Shown one piece after another: positions 45,845-56,066 of a DNA stretch of 64,000 bases (the first letter of the stretch is position 1; each line of letters begins with the position of its first letter). This DNA is from Mimachlamys varia (taxonomy: Eukaryota > Mollusca > Bivalvia > Pectinida > Pectinidae): NCBI GenBank assembly GCA_947623455.1, contig OX392527.1:45986401-46050400 (forward strand). The letters run 5' to 3'. A program made the translations under genes and the position numbers. The notes beneath the pieces are model-generated. The model worked only from the letters and a program-made list of their open reading frames with translations, did no database searches and was not told where the DNA came from.

Positions 45845-46271
45845 ATACCCCCACATACCGCTTTCGTACAATTCCAAAATTGATGTTTGATTACATAAGA
45901 ATTGTAATTTCCAAATTCCGCACCGTACAGTACAAATATTAAAATACTTGGAGAGCCTCTAAAGAAACATGCCCCAAAACCTTAACCTGGATTTTCAACG
46001 AAAAAGGATAATTTGATTTTTCAAAAAAAAAAAAAAAAAATATCTCATTGCAAAAAGAAGCACAAAAACTTGGCCCAAAACTTTATCCGGAAATAGTGGT
46101 TAAGTGACGGTTCTTTTATTTAAAAGTGTCATATATAAACGGGATGAATCCCATTAAAGTGTATAAGCTCCTTGAAAAGTGTCGCATAACTATTATTTAG
46201 TGAGCACGACGGACAACCAGACATGGTAATTCCAGCATACTTACCCCCCCCAAACCTCGTTGCGGGGGTAT
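45845..46271 (+). mobile_element. Short pearl/Helentron-like element without core repeats
   Basis: It starts ATACCCCCACATACCGC and ends with CATACTTACCCCCCCC, AAACCTCGTTGC, GGGGGTAT, the same end hairpin as the larger element at 51843-52967. GACGGACA precedes the hairpin once. The 158-bp core array is absent. The left boundary is inferred from similarity only. Confidence 0.45.
46022..46039. repeat. Poly-A run
   Basis: About 18 consecutive adenines inside the short pearl-like element. Confidence 0.8.
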
Positions 46272-47526
46272 AATAAAATGATTGAAAATCGTACGACCTC
46301 TATCGGCCATCGAAGATAACACAGAGAGAACCGGAACACTTTGATATATAAATACACAATCAATGACAATGCATGTACTTTAACATGAGCGACACCTACC
46401 GGGGATATTGACAGTCTGGTAATAACCTCAGTCAATATCATTATGTAGTAGTAATCAATATGATTATATAGTGACAGTCTAGTATACCTGACACGGAGAG
46501 CAGATAGGGATAGTTTAAAGAAAACATTCGTCTTATGTCAACTGTAGTGTTTGTGAGTGTTCCAAACAAATTGATGACACCCTGGTGTCGATATATCGAT
46601 GTTGTACAGGACGGTATCCGTTTTCTGTGTCATTATCGCTATATATCTACTTTTGTTCTGCATTCTTTACTTGTAATGCTCTGTGGATAGAAATGTAGTT
46701 ATGAGACTGTAACAACATTTCCTATTGTAACGTCATCAATCACTATTGTGACGCCATCTTTTCCATTGTTGTCAACATTTGATTTCTGTTTCAAAAACTG
46801 CCAATAACTAGACCAGTCATAACCAGACCTAAGTTAATATGAATAATGCACATTTTAGCAATTGTTATTATGGTACTATAACACACATTTCTATTGCTGA
46901 CAAGTTTACTAAAGCCCTACCTATACCTGACCATAACATCAGTTGCTAAATCATTTAATTACTGCTTAATTAGACTTGATGATGTACATAAATGCACTAC
47001 CGTTAATGTTTCATTATACACAGCTGTGAGCATCGTATACAATTATTGGTTCACTAATGACTAGTATACACCGAACTGGTGCTAGATTTTACCGCTAATA
47101 AGACCAGTGCTCTCCAGTTGAAAGGAGGTAACAACGTATTGGTATCGAACCTCCTTAATGAGCGTCAGCATACAGAAGCGACTGCATATCTTTGAAGGTT
47201 CCATTAATGAAAATTTGGTTATATATACATGTACATAGTCTGATAAAAATGAATTGCACTGCACCCAACCGTTTTGTCCATGAATGATACTAGGGGACAG
47301 AAAGGAACTCCTTAACTAGTATATAATGAATTAATATTTTTTTCATGGATCGGGATATAATTTCACAGGTTAACTGGGTACAGAAGCGTCAATTTGAATG
47401 ACGAATACTTTTATCATTAAATGATTTCTGGATCCGAAATGATGATATGTTAATATCAAAGACATTATTAAACTCATTTTATGACAACCGAGTAAGACAT
47501 ATTCAAAAGTTGAATATCTTATTCAT
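46272..47526. other. Non-coding stretch
   Basis: AT-rich DNA with no reading frame above 66 codons and no repeat I recognise. Confidence 0.5.
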
Positions 47527-47807
47527 CTAAAACGGATATGACCAGTCATGCTCGGGTTGTTTTGTTGATCTAAACTTGACATAACTACAGACAGGGCTAA
47601 ATTCCGGATGTTCATATACGTCAAGATAATTCATTAATTGAATTAGTTTTTTGTCAAATTTATAGTATAAGTTTGCATTAAACGACGCCAATTTAAAGCT
47701 AGCTAATAATGGACGTTTATCTGATAGTTTACTCCAAGGAATATCATTGTCGGTTACACCAAATATCGGTCTCATAAAACGGATACCTTGTAAATATATA
47801 CTAACAT
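47527..47807 (-). CDS. Possible terminal exon, unknown protein
   Basis: A minus-strand open frame of about 93 residues downstream of a possible acceptor (TTGGGTAG at 47808-47815). It starts DVSIYLQGIRFMRP, contains FGVTDNDIPWSKLSDKRP and ends PEHDWSYPF before a stop. Amino-acid composition looks protein-like (W, D, P, Y spread evenly) rather than AT-driven. I recognise no domain and found no upstream exon. It lies in the same orientation as the 48827-50140 frame, about 1 kb further downstream. Confidence 0.25.
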
Positions 47808-47829
47808 CTACCCAATCAATACAAAACAC

Positions 47830-48826
47830 AAATGGGGTAAGGTGATTTGATGTGATATATTTAACATGTCAGTTACAACACACAGAAAAAAACTTGAAAC
47901 TTTATAACATCGACCTGTAAACTCATCATTGATCTAAAGATCGTAACCTGTATTTACCTTTCATGTCGTCTGCTGATATCATAAACTACAGTTTCTTCTC
48001 CTTCCATAAATTGAATTTGTTGGCGATACTTTACGTCAAATTCATTCGTAAATATTTACACTTGTCTTTGATGTTGATAGCTTTATATTCTTTTGCAACA
48101 AAGTACAGAACAGTCCTTCAATTGTTATTTATATTTCCATTATGTTATAGTGAAAGAGCATCGAATTGGACAGGTTAACTCGTCACGCAATCATACAACA
48201 TTTTAAGGGTTCATTTGTATAATAATAATAATTATACAGGTTCATTTGTCAATATCAGAATAATTTTTAAAACGTACAGTTGATTTGTCATTATCACAAT
48301 CAGATCTGTTTTGGCAGTACATGTCGCTAGTTTCATAAACGTTTTCTTTTGTTGGGAAACACATGTGGAGTATCAGTTAATTTATGTTTTTTATGAGCAC
48401 GTGGAAAAGAGTATTTTTTTAGGGGTTATGCTAACCCAGTAAAATTATCACGTGGAAATTAAAGCTAATTCATTCATTTAAGTTTATAATAATTCGTGAA
48501 ATGGGAATGGCTCTTAACCAATTTTTCAACTCTAGTGTAGTTTTTAAAGATGTCTTTAAATCAGGTAAATTAGACAAATCCTAGTTACAATAGATACATG
48601 AAACGAATAACTAGAAATATCGTTATGTAAAGATCTTTTTAGGATGGCAATTTATAATATGTTATTGTACCGAACTGTTTTCTTTAAAAAGCCAAAATGA
48701 CATTGTCTTAATCTAACGAGTTTCCAATATAAGTAAGACTATCACATAACAAAATGATAACGGCCACAATGTTACGTCACATACACAAAATTAGCGTTGA
48801 TGACGTCAACACAACGAAATCCTGTG
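47830..48826. other. Non-coding stretch
   Basis: AT-rich; no supported gene. It would include the 3' UTR of the minus-strand frame ending at 48827. A TGACGTCA site occurs at 48800-48807. Confidence 0.5.
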
Positions 48827-50140
48827 TTACGTTTCGTTTTTATCCGATTGTATATCACTAGCCACAGTTTCGAACTCTTTACTACATTTCACTTTAACAC
48901 TCTGTCTTTGAAAAGACATAGCTTGTCTCCTTGCACTGGGAATTGGTGATCTCAGACGGGGGAGATGAACCTGCCAGCTGGATGTTACGTTTTCCTCCCT
49001 CGTTTCTGCGGTCGAGGGAGATGGCGAAAGAGAAGGAGGCAGATCGTCGAAGGCATCGTCGTATTTTTTCAGAATGGATTTCGGTTTTTTACGAACTTTC
49101 GTCTCCTTCTTTGACGGTATAGGTGGTAATCGCACCGTTCGTTTCGGCTTCAGATTGAATTCAACCTTTCGCCTTTTCGGTATGAAACTTTTATCGTGAT
49201 TGTCTCCAATTAAGAAGTTAACGTTCACTTTAGCGGATTTGCTACTTCCTGTATGACTCGACCAACTTCCGTCTCCGCTCCGTAGCTCCTCGTCATGAAT
49301 TGGAATCGTCGGTAAAAAACCTGCTTTCTTTAATTTCGGAATTTTCTTCTTTGAATGTTTGATTTTGATTTTGTGAGGTGAGTAAATATTTTTTTCTAAC
49401 CGTGGGGAGAGATCAGCCTCACTAGTGACGTCACTTCTGATGTCACATTTGTCGTCACCTTTGTCACGGCGCATCGACGTAATGAAGTCACTGTTGTCGG
49501 CGTACCGTTCCTTGATTTCAACAAGTTTGTCACTCCATAAAGAATCGTCCGTATACCAGCTTGTATATGAAGTAGGTCTACTCCTGGACGCATTACTACT
49601 TGTCTCAGACTCCAGACGGTCCTTTCGGCCTGGAAGTCGTGCACGAATGGCCTTGACCTTGGACAGTTTTGATTCAGTGCTCCGGACAGACGAGCCGCCT
49701 TCCGAACCTATCCGGGTTCGCGGTGATTGTCGTCCTCCGGGGGTAAGCACATCGTTGATAATCTGTTTGGCCGAAATTCTGTTGTACGTAATGGTGTCAG
49801 TCCGTCTTTTTTGAAGTTTTAAAATGGATCCAAGTTCTGCCGACGAAGTGTTGTTTGAGCGTTGCAGTGCTCTAAGAGTGTCCAATCCTTTTTCATAGGG
49901 AACCGTTAAGCTAGTGGTGCTGATTTTCTGTCTGATATTGGCATAAGCCGTGGTATCCCTGGCAACGTCTGTTTTTATCGTTTCTCTGCGACTGTTCCGC
50001 AGGTAACTAGGCAACGTAGCAAATGCATAATTACGTTGCATGTCGCTTGAGTTGGGAAGCTGACGAGGATGAGTAGGTGATGGTCGTGTTAATGGGAAAG
50101 AGTCGGTCGTGCTAGGGAGCACTGCCGACATCTGTAACAC
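48827..50140 (-). CDS. Uncharacterised basic, disordered protein (437 residues)
   Basis: By far the longest unspliced frame in the window. Codon use is balanced and GC content is higher than the flanks, so it is very likely a real coding exon. The product is rich in Ser, Arg, Lys, Pro and Thr with no membrane segment or recognised fold. Landmarks: basic clusters at about 257-272 (HKIKIKHSKKKIPKLKKAG) and 322-358, an RVxF-like protein-phosphatase-1 docking motif RKVEF at 324-328, a KPKSILKKYDDAFDDLPPS segment at 352-370, and many SP sites. The frame has two possible starts, ATG at 50138-50140 or at 50129-50131; the second is preceded by GTGTTACAG, so it could also be the edge of an internal exon. 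Function unknown. Confidence 0.75.
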   Translation of the reverse strand: MLQMSAVLPSTTDSFPLTRPSPTHPRQLPNSSDMQRNYAFATLPSYLRNSRRETIKTDVARDTTAYANIRQKISTTSLTVPYEKGLDTLRALQRSNNTSSAELGSILKLQKRRTDTITYNRISAKQIINDVLTPGGRQSPRTRIGSEGGSSVRSTESKLSKVKAIRARLPGRKDRLESETSSNASRSRPTSYTSWYTDDSLWSDKLVEIKERYADNSDFITSMRRDKGDDKCDIRSDVTSEADLSPRLEKNIYSPHKIKIKHSKKKIPKLKKAGFLPTIPIHDEELRSGDGSWSSHTGSSKSAKVNVNFLIGDNHDKSFIPKRRKVEFNLKPKRTVRLPPIPSKKETKVRKKPKSILKKYDDAFDDLPPSLSPSPSTAETREENVTSSWQVHLPRLRSPIPSARRQAMSFQRQSVKVKCSKEFETVASDIQSDKNET

Positions 50141-51689
50141 CTGGGTGTATATTCGATGCCTTGCTCAGGGTTTCAAATCCGTACATCAAAGTAAATTTGG
50201 ACTAATCCGTGTACATGTTCAGCAATCCATGTCCATAATCGTACAAATTGACACTAATGTTACCTCATAATCGTAAATACACAGGTAATATATACAGGTA
50301 CACTTGTAATGTACTCTGACACCTGGTAATTACTCTGTATACTGTGACACACCTGTTGTGATACACATCCGCGAGTAAAGCTACATACCTGTTAACGGTT
50401 CTGTTGGTGTCTAGGCAGTATCCTTACTGATGTATTCCAGACACTCGTGTAATGTTTACGTCAGCTCACAATTACACCCGCGAACACGTGGAATTCAACT
50501 AAGGTAGCAGTATCTATTATTCAGTTGATAGAAACTGTTATTGGGTTCAGAATAGCCACAACATTACTCCCGGAATCATTTCCTTATTGGATCCGTCCAA
50601 ACTCTGGCGGAATATTTTTAAATCCATCAAAACTATAGTCAGATGTCCGCGTTAAAATGTCCCTGGGAGGTACATCTCTTGGTATAAAACTACACAACCT
50701 TTTATGCGATCAAGACAATTTATGTAAATTAGATGGTAAGAAGATTTTCATTCTATAACATCAAATCAACGCTTAAAATTCTTTTACCTCGACACATGAC
50801 AGAGAGATACATTCAATCTGAACATATCCAAGTGCGACTTAACACTAACCGACCAATCATACCGATCCAGCCCTACATGTGCTGTGTGTAAGGTCTTATA
50901 CAGGTAGCTAACAAAGCTCAAGAAAACGTAACATGGGTCCAATACGACCGAACACAACCCGATACCCCCGCGGACAGGGTAGGACTGCTATTGACAGACA
51001 GACTGAACAGAAGCGATCTATTAAAGGTCGTCACTGCTCGATAGACGGATTAAACCATGTCCAATGCTTTTTTATGACCGAAAGATTACGGAATACTGGA
51101 GGATTATATATGTTATAAGTAAACCGTTATTTTCTCAATTCAGCTTATAAACATGACTTAACATTTTCTTCATGAGACGTTTATGACTTAATAACGACTG
51201 TTGATGCTGAATGGATAGTAGAATAAAGGCCAAGAACATTTCAGGTTTAAAACTTATCATTTAAAACCATCAGTTTTTATATTTTGCTCAAAACACATTA
51301 TGGGCATTTCACATCGACTTAAGCCATATATTAAAAATGCATCTATTAGAAACCTGACGGAGATAAACTTGAAGTTAGCAAACGAGATAATTATCACAAC
51401 ATCGAAGCATAATTCAGAAATCCAGCATGATACTTTATGTGGATAGGCATACTATATTTATTACGGATCCCTGCCCTACTGCACCGCGGTGTCTTTGGTA
51501 CGTACCTCCCCTCAAACTAGTTATGGATTTAAGTGTAGCACACATTTGACAGGTACTTCCGATGATCAGGTTACTCAGTCGGTTAAATGGATTTTGTTTG
51601 AAGCCTTGCCACAGTTTCACGGACGTTTCTCACTGATAAGGAACTGTTCCATTAACTTAACATTTGACCAAAATGGTCTACTTACTATA
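50141..51689. other. Upstream region of the 437-codon frame
   Basis: Probably holds the promoter or 5' exon of the minus-strand gene. I see no TATA box or exon I can defend, and no repeat. Confidence 0.4.
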
Positions 51690-51830
51690 TAAAGAAATAA
51701 GAGAATACCGAAGCGTAAACAAAACCATAACTCGAACTCAAAATCTATTAAATCAATGGTAAAATATGAACAAAGGAATGATTAACACGAAGACCATTGA
51801 AAAAATACAAGATAACTAGAACTGTAAGCC
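51690..51830 (-). repeat. Dispersed 'MAGVVDEAED' repeat, copy 4, left part
   Basis: AGAATACCGAAGCGTAAACA and the following 90 bp match 59015-59125 (AGAATACCAAAGCGTCAACA). The match breaks off near 51830 and resumes at 52970, because a pearl-like element sits between. Confidence 0.65.
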
Positions 51831-51978
51831 GATGGCTGACTAATACCCCCCCGCTACCTCTTATTAGAGGTGTCTGACATGTTTTTGAAAAAAACATGAT
51901 GTAGTACAAGTTGTATATAACATGCATTATATAATGTCAACAGTCAGCAGAATTTTAAAAGCCGAACGGACAAATCCT

Positions 51979-52840
51979 CAACATTACTTACTGTGAAGTT
52001 TCATTGAAAATGACCCAGTAGTTTAGAAGAAGTTGTCGAGACATCATGTTATTACGGAAACCTGTGTATAGTCACCTCATTACCATGGCAACCAAAATTT
52101 TGACAAACGAAACCCTGTATGCAAATCTATACATGGTCCCCAACAATACTGCCAAGTTTCACTGAAATTGATCCAGTAGTTTAGGAGGAGTTGTCCGGAC
52201 AACACATTATAATGGAAACCTGTGTATAGTGACCTGGTTACCATGGCAACCAAAATTTCGACAAACAAAACTCTGCATGCACATCTACACATGGTCCCCA
52301 ACAATACTGCCAAGTTTCATTAAACTCGATCCAGTGGTTTAAAGGAAGTTGTCCGGACAACACGTTATTACGGAAACCTGTGTATAGTGACCTGGTTACC
52401 ATGGCAACCAAAATTTTGACAAACGAAACTCTGCATGCACATCTACACATGGTCCCCAACAATACTGCCAAGTTTTATTGAAATCGATCCAGTAGTTTAA
52501 GAGGAGTTGTCCGGACAACATTTTATTATGGAAACCTGTGTATAGTGACCTGGTTACCATGGCAACCAAAATTTTGACAAACGAAACCCTGCATGCACAT
52601 CTACACATGGTCCCCAACAATACTGCCAAGTTTTATTGAAATCGATCCAGTAGTTTAGGAGGAGTTGTCCGGACAACATTTTATTATGGAAACCTGTGTA
52701 TAGTGACCTGGTTACCATGGCAACCAAAATTTTGACAAACGAAACCCTGCATGCACATCTACACATGGTCCCCAACAATACTGCCAAGTTTTATTGAAAT
52801 CGATCCAGTAGTTTAGGAGGAGTTGTCCGGACAACATTTT
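51979..52840. repeat. 158-bp core tandem repeats, about 5.4 copies
   Basis: The period is exactly 158 bp between the later copies: ATGGCAACCAAAATTTTGAC-like segments recur at about 52086, 52244, 52402, 52560 and 52718. The later copies are nearly identical; the first is the most diverged. The minus-strand frames of 77 codons repeated every 158 bp are a by-product of the array. Confidence 0.95.
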
Positions 52841-52841
52841 T

Positions 52842-52922
52842 CTACGGACAGACGGACAGACGGACGGACAGACGGACAGACAGACGGACAGACAGACGGA
52901 CAGACGGACAGACGGACAGACA
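52842..52922. repeat. GACGGACA/GACAGACG microsatellite
   Basis: About 80 bp of imperfect GACGGACAGACA tetranucleotide repeats directly following the 158-bp array, as in pearl elements. Confidence 0.95.
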
Positions 52923-52969
52923 AGCTGATTCCAGTATACCCCCCCTAACTTCGTTGCGGGGGGGTATAA

Positions 52970-53100
52970 TAAGACCAGGTGTTCTGGAAGAGTAAGCGTC
53001 TTTGCTTCATCGACGACACCCGCCATGTAAATCTTGGTCATACCAAAGTGAGAACCGAGTTATCATTCTCAATCACAACAACTAAGCACACTAATGAGCA
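52970..53100 (-). repeat. Dispersed 'MAGVVDEAED' repeat, copy 4, right part
   Basis: GTGTTCTGGAAGAGTAAGCG, CGACGACACCCGCCATGTAA and GAGAACCGAGTTATCATT match 59148-59255; this is the other side of the copy interrupted by the pearl-like element. Confidence 0.75.
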
Positions 53101-53103
53101 TAA

Positions 53104-53354
53104 TCAAAACGTCCACTGTTTTCCGTTTAGATAAGCTTTATTAGATTGATAAACAGATTCATTCAGTGATATGCCTCCATGTGTGTTAAGTTGGTATATT
53201 TGCATCCCTAAATTATAATGCCAAATGCACCAAACACAATAGTCCACCCCGTCACAGACTACTGACGACGGGTTAGCCAGTTTTTGCGATAACTCTGAAT
53301 GTTGAACATTAAACAGGAAGTAAAAACTACCACTGATATGGTTTGGTATGGTAT
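53104..53354 (-). CDS. Possible terminal exon or small secreted protein, unknown
   Basis: A minus-strand frame of 83 residues (THGGISLNESVYQSNKAYLN, then GKQWTF and a stop) preceded by an excellent acceptor: a T/C-rich tract ending TTGTTTTGCAG at 53355-53365. Read from the upstream ATG at 53419-53421, the tract instead encodes a hydrophobic leader (FFVLLYFLNPCFA), which would make a 105-residue secreted protein. Cysteines occur in the CDGVDYCVWCIW segment. No domain recognised; the two readings cannot be separated without transcripts. Confidence 0.3.
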
Positions 53355-53514
53355 CTGCAAAACAAGGATTGAGAAAATATAATAGCACAAAAAAAGTTTT
53401 TTTGAAGCAGAGAGTTAACACAACGTACCAAATTTTCTCTTGTCCCTCACGATTGAGGGTTCAAAAGATGACGTAACACACATATGCTGCACCTTTTGAA
53501 TTTAGTAATATATA

Positions 53515-53642
53515 CAGTATGCCGAAAAAGGAATTAAACTGCATCATACAGCTGTTTCGTCCTCCTAGGAATCTTCAGTGATGCTAGAGGCCAAAAGGTG
53601 GGAATCTAAATTTCTAAACTAATGTGAAATCAGAAGGGTCAG
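53515..53642 (-). repeat. Dispersed repeat, copy 2
   Basis: Reverse-complement match to 16671-16800 with small differences (for example CCTAGGAATCTTCAG against CTGAAGAGCCCTAGG). The strong conservation of AGCTGTTTCGTCCTCCTAGG suggests a shared source element. Confidence 0.7.
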
Positions 53643-54054
53643 ATAAGCGAAATCCAAATTATGTGGGATTCCCGTAAAATTCCACCTTTCAACATGGAGC
53701 GGTTCAATCTGACAGGTGTTCTGTTTTCACTCCCGAGCCCACAGGAGTTTAAACGTCTTTGTAACAGCCGAGTCATAGGCCTACATATCAACAGTGTTCA
53801 CAGATGACAGTGCCGAACCAAAAGCCGTTTTATTATCTGGTCACACTGAAACATTTGTCGGGCAACAAAATTCTAGGCGAAATTATCTACCGTATCTAAA
53901 GTATGATTTTTTCCCCTTGTGCCAGAAAGTATATAACAATGCTGTCTTGTTCAAGCAGCCAAAAACATCTAAATATAACAAAATTAATGTAACATAGTGT
54001 TGTTTAGCTCGCGCTTAATTTAACAAGTTAAAACTGTGGAAGGAGCACTTGTTG

Positions 54055-54262
54055 ACCGTCTTCTAAACAGTTATAGTCATTTAAGGACGTGCCAGGTTTA
54101 AGTGATGGAGCGACAGTCGGTGTTCCCGGAGAAAAACCACCAAACAACGACCAGTACATGTACCTGGCGACTGCCATATGTAGGCCTCAAACATGCAACC
54201 CGAGGTGGAGGGTTAATGGTAGCATTTAAACCACTTGGCTACCGTGGCCCTTATTTGTATAG
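54055..54262 (-). mobile_element. SINE of the same type as 44700-45095
   Basis: Shares TCATTTAAGGACGTGCCAGG, TTCCCGGAGAAAAACCACC, TGTAGGCCTCAAAC, GAGGTGGAGGGTTAATGGTA and ACCACTTGGCTACCGTGGCC with the family. The head is present once, unlike the tandem head of the other copy. Confidence 0.65.
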
Positions 54263-55474
54263 TCCATGAACTAAGAACGTAGACTAACAAAAGATACTTC
54301 AATTCACACTGATGAATAATCAAAATCAAAGGTTTGATTATTTTTGAAGGTTTTGACTATTTTGCAATTTGAAATAGTCAATGACCACCGCGGCTCATTA
54401 AATGAGAACATTTTCATTGACAAATAGAAAATGTCCCTCTTCATTAAAGTTCTAATCACGTACGACAATGTACAAAACACAAACAAAAAAAAAACAAACG
54501 AAAAAGTTGTCCCTGCATAGTACCAACCATATCCAGTAGCTCTACATCTTCTCACGTCCAAGTCAAGTGACCACTTACATTACATATACAGCACGGCCTT
54601 TAATCGATTTTTATCTGTAGCGTTAGAAAGCAAACACTTATAACTCAGCATCCATTGGAAAACGTTTTGAACCAAACTTTCACAAAAAAATCTCATTTTC
54701 GTTCAAAAGAAGTTTGATTGCATAGTAGAAAACGCCCCCTTTATTTGAGGGATATTCCGCGAACTCGAGTCTGTACGATGATTGTAGAGTATACGATAGT
54801 GTCTATTCACAATTGCTCTCGATTAACAATGTCTATTTGTAAAAATAAAGTAAACATTGACACGTACAATACCTTCAGGGAAGTGCACGTCCTAGATATT
54901 CATGTCAAGTAGTCTGCACGGGGAAAACACAACGTACTAGGCGGATCTCATCAGACCTGAAGAGCCAGATACTAACTAGAGGTGATTACAACCCTTCTAT
55001 TAGAAGTGTTAGGTGTAATCGATCTACAGGATCAGGTAAATACACGCTAATAAAACGCATTGATCCTGGTTAGCGTAACTACAGCCGAACTACAAATCAC
55101 CTTATTTTCATCTCCATTATTTTCTTAACTCAATCAATTCAGATGCGGACACATCTTTGATTCACAGAAAGATGTTTCTAAATGTTTATATGAGATACTT
55201 TTATGCAAAATAAGACATCAAATTAAAACATCCTTAGCAAAATTTTAAAAAATCCAAAAAACAATAGATTAAAATGGATATGTTATCTTAACTAAAAAAA
55301 AGAAACAAACAGTTTGTTAAGATCGATTATTAGACCTCGACGTATATCTGTTCAATATGTTAATAATATAATACTTTCAATAATTCACAAATTATTATCC
55401 GTGGTAATAGGTTCTTTGCAACCAGTCAATATCTCTCTCGGGTCCATGGGGAACATACAACCGGTGCTGCCATT
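54263..55474. other. Non-coding stretch
   Basis: AT-rich; short A runs and no gene or repeat I can support. Confidence 0.45.
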
Positions 55475-55665
55475 TCGGCGCTCACATCTAGCATTCAACA
55501 ATTCTAGCACTTCCAAATCACGCACTCATCTACAATTGAGTAGTTGGAACATGCGGAGTAAAGGATCTTGCTCAAAGATAGAACGCAATGTCATTATTAC
55601 AACCCGAAACCCTTTGGTCACGACCCCGGCCTCCTACCATTAGACTTCCGGTCATCCTTATTTTA
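55475..55665 (-). mobile_element. tRNA-derived SINE, second type
   Basis: On the minus strand it reads GATGACCGGAAGTCTAATGG (A-box region), a degenerate B box (AAAGGGTTTCGGGTTGTAAT), then TTGAGCAAGATCCTTTACTC and CATGTTCCAACTACTCAATT, blocks I recall from invertebrate tRNA-derived SINEs. The 109-codon open frame across it on the plus strand is spurious. Confidence 0.55.
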
Positions 55666-56066
55666 ATCACTATTTCTTTTTACATATTATAAAATTTGAA
55701 TTAAAGAAGATGGAAATTAATGTCTGCTCAGTTTCAACAAAGTGGTATTTTACTATAACAAATCAAATTAAAAAGTTTAAATCAACAACAAAAATTCAGT
55801 CGACATTATCAGTATGTTTGTGAAAACATGTCCGATGCAGGATGTAGGATTTAGTTACACCACATACTCATCATTGAGTGTTTTATGCGAGATATTTAAC
55901 AACTCGAGTGGTTGTTACTTTAAATTCCAGACAGAACAGTCAACAAACTGTCCACCCATACACAACTATCTACAGCAGCTGTGGGAAAATAAACTTGTTA
56001 TTCTATTTTTAACTTGACTTAATCGTCGTCCAAATCACTTTTCTCCTATCGTGTTATATCATACGG

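Larger units (their letters stand above)
51843..52967 (+). mobile_element. Pearl-like (Helentron-type) non-autonomous element, 1,125 bp
   Basis: Bounded by perfect 12-bp inverted ends ATACCCCCCCGC (51843-51854) and GCGGGGGGGTAT (52956-52967). Order: short left flank, 158-bp core tandem repeats (51979-52840), GACGGACA microsatellite (52842-52922), and an end hairpin TATACCCCCCC-TAACTTCGTTGC-GGGGGGGTATA. Bivalve pearl elements are known for core repeats of about 160 bp beside a tetranucleotide microsatellite, and are related to Helentron/HINE elements with short subterminal inverted repeats and a 3' hairpin. It interrupts another repeat (51690-51830 and 52970-53100). Confidence 0.8.

Noticed and set aside
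52080..52787. Four 77-codon minus-strand frames at 158-bp intervals
   Set aside because: By-product of the pearl core repeats; each overlaps the next and ends at the same repeat stop.
55314..55643. 109-codon plus-strand frame
   Set aside because: Its second half is antisense to a tRNA-derived SINE; the first half is AT-rich without coding features.
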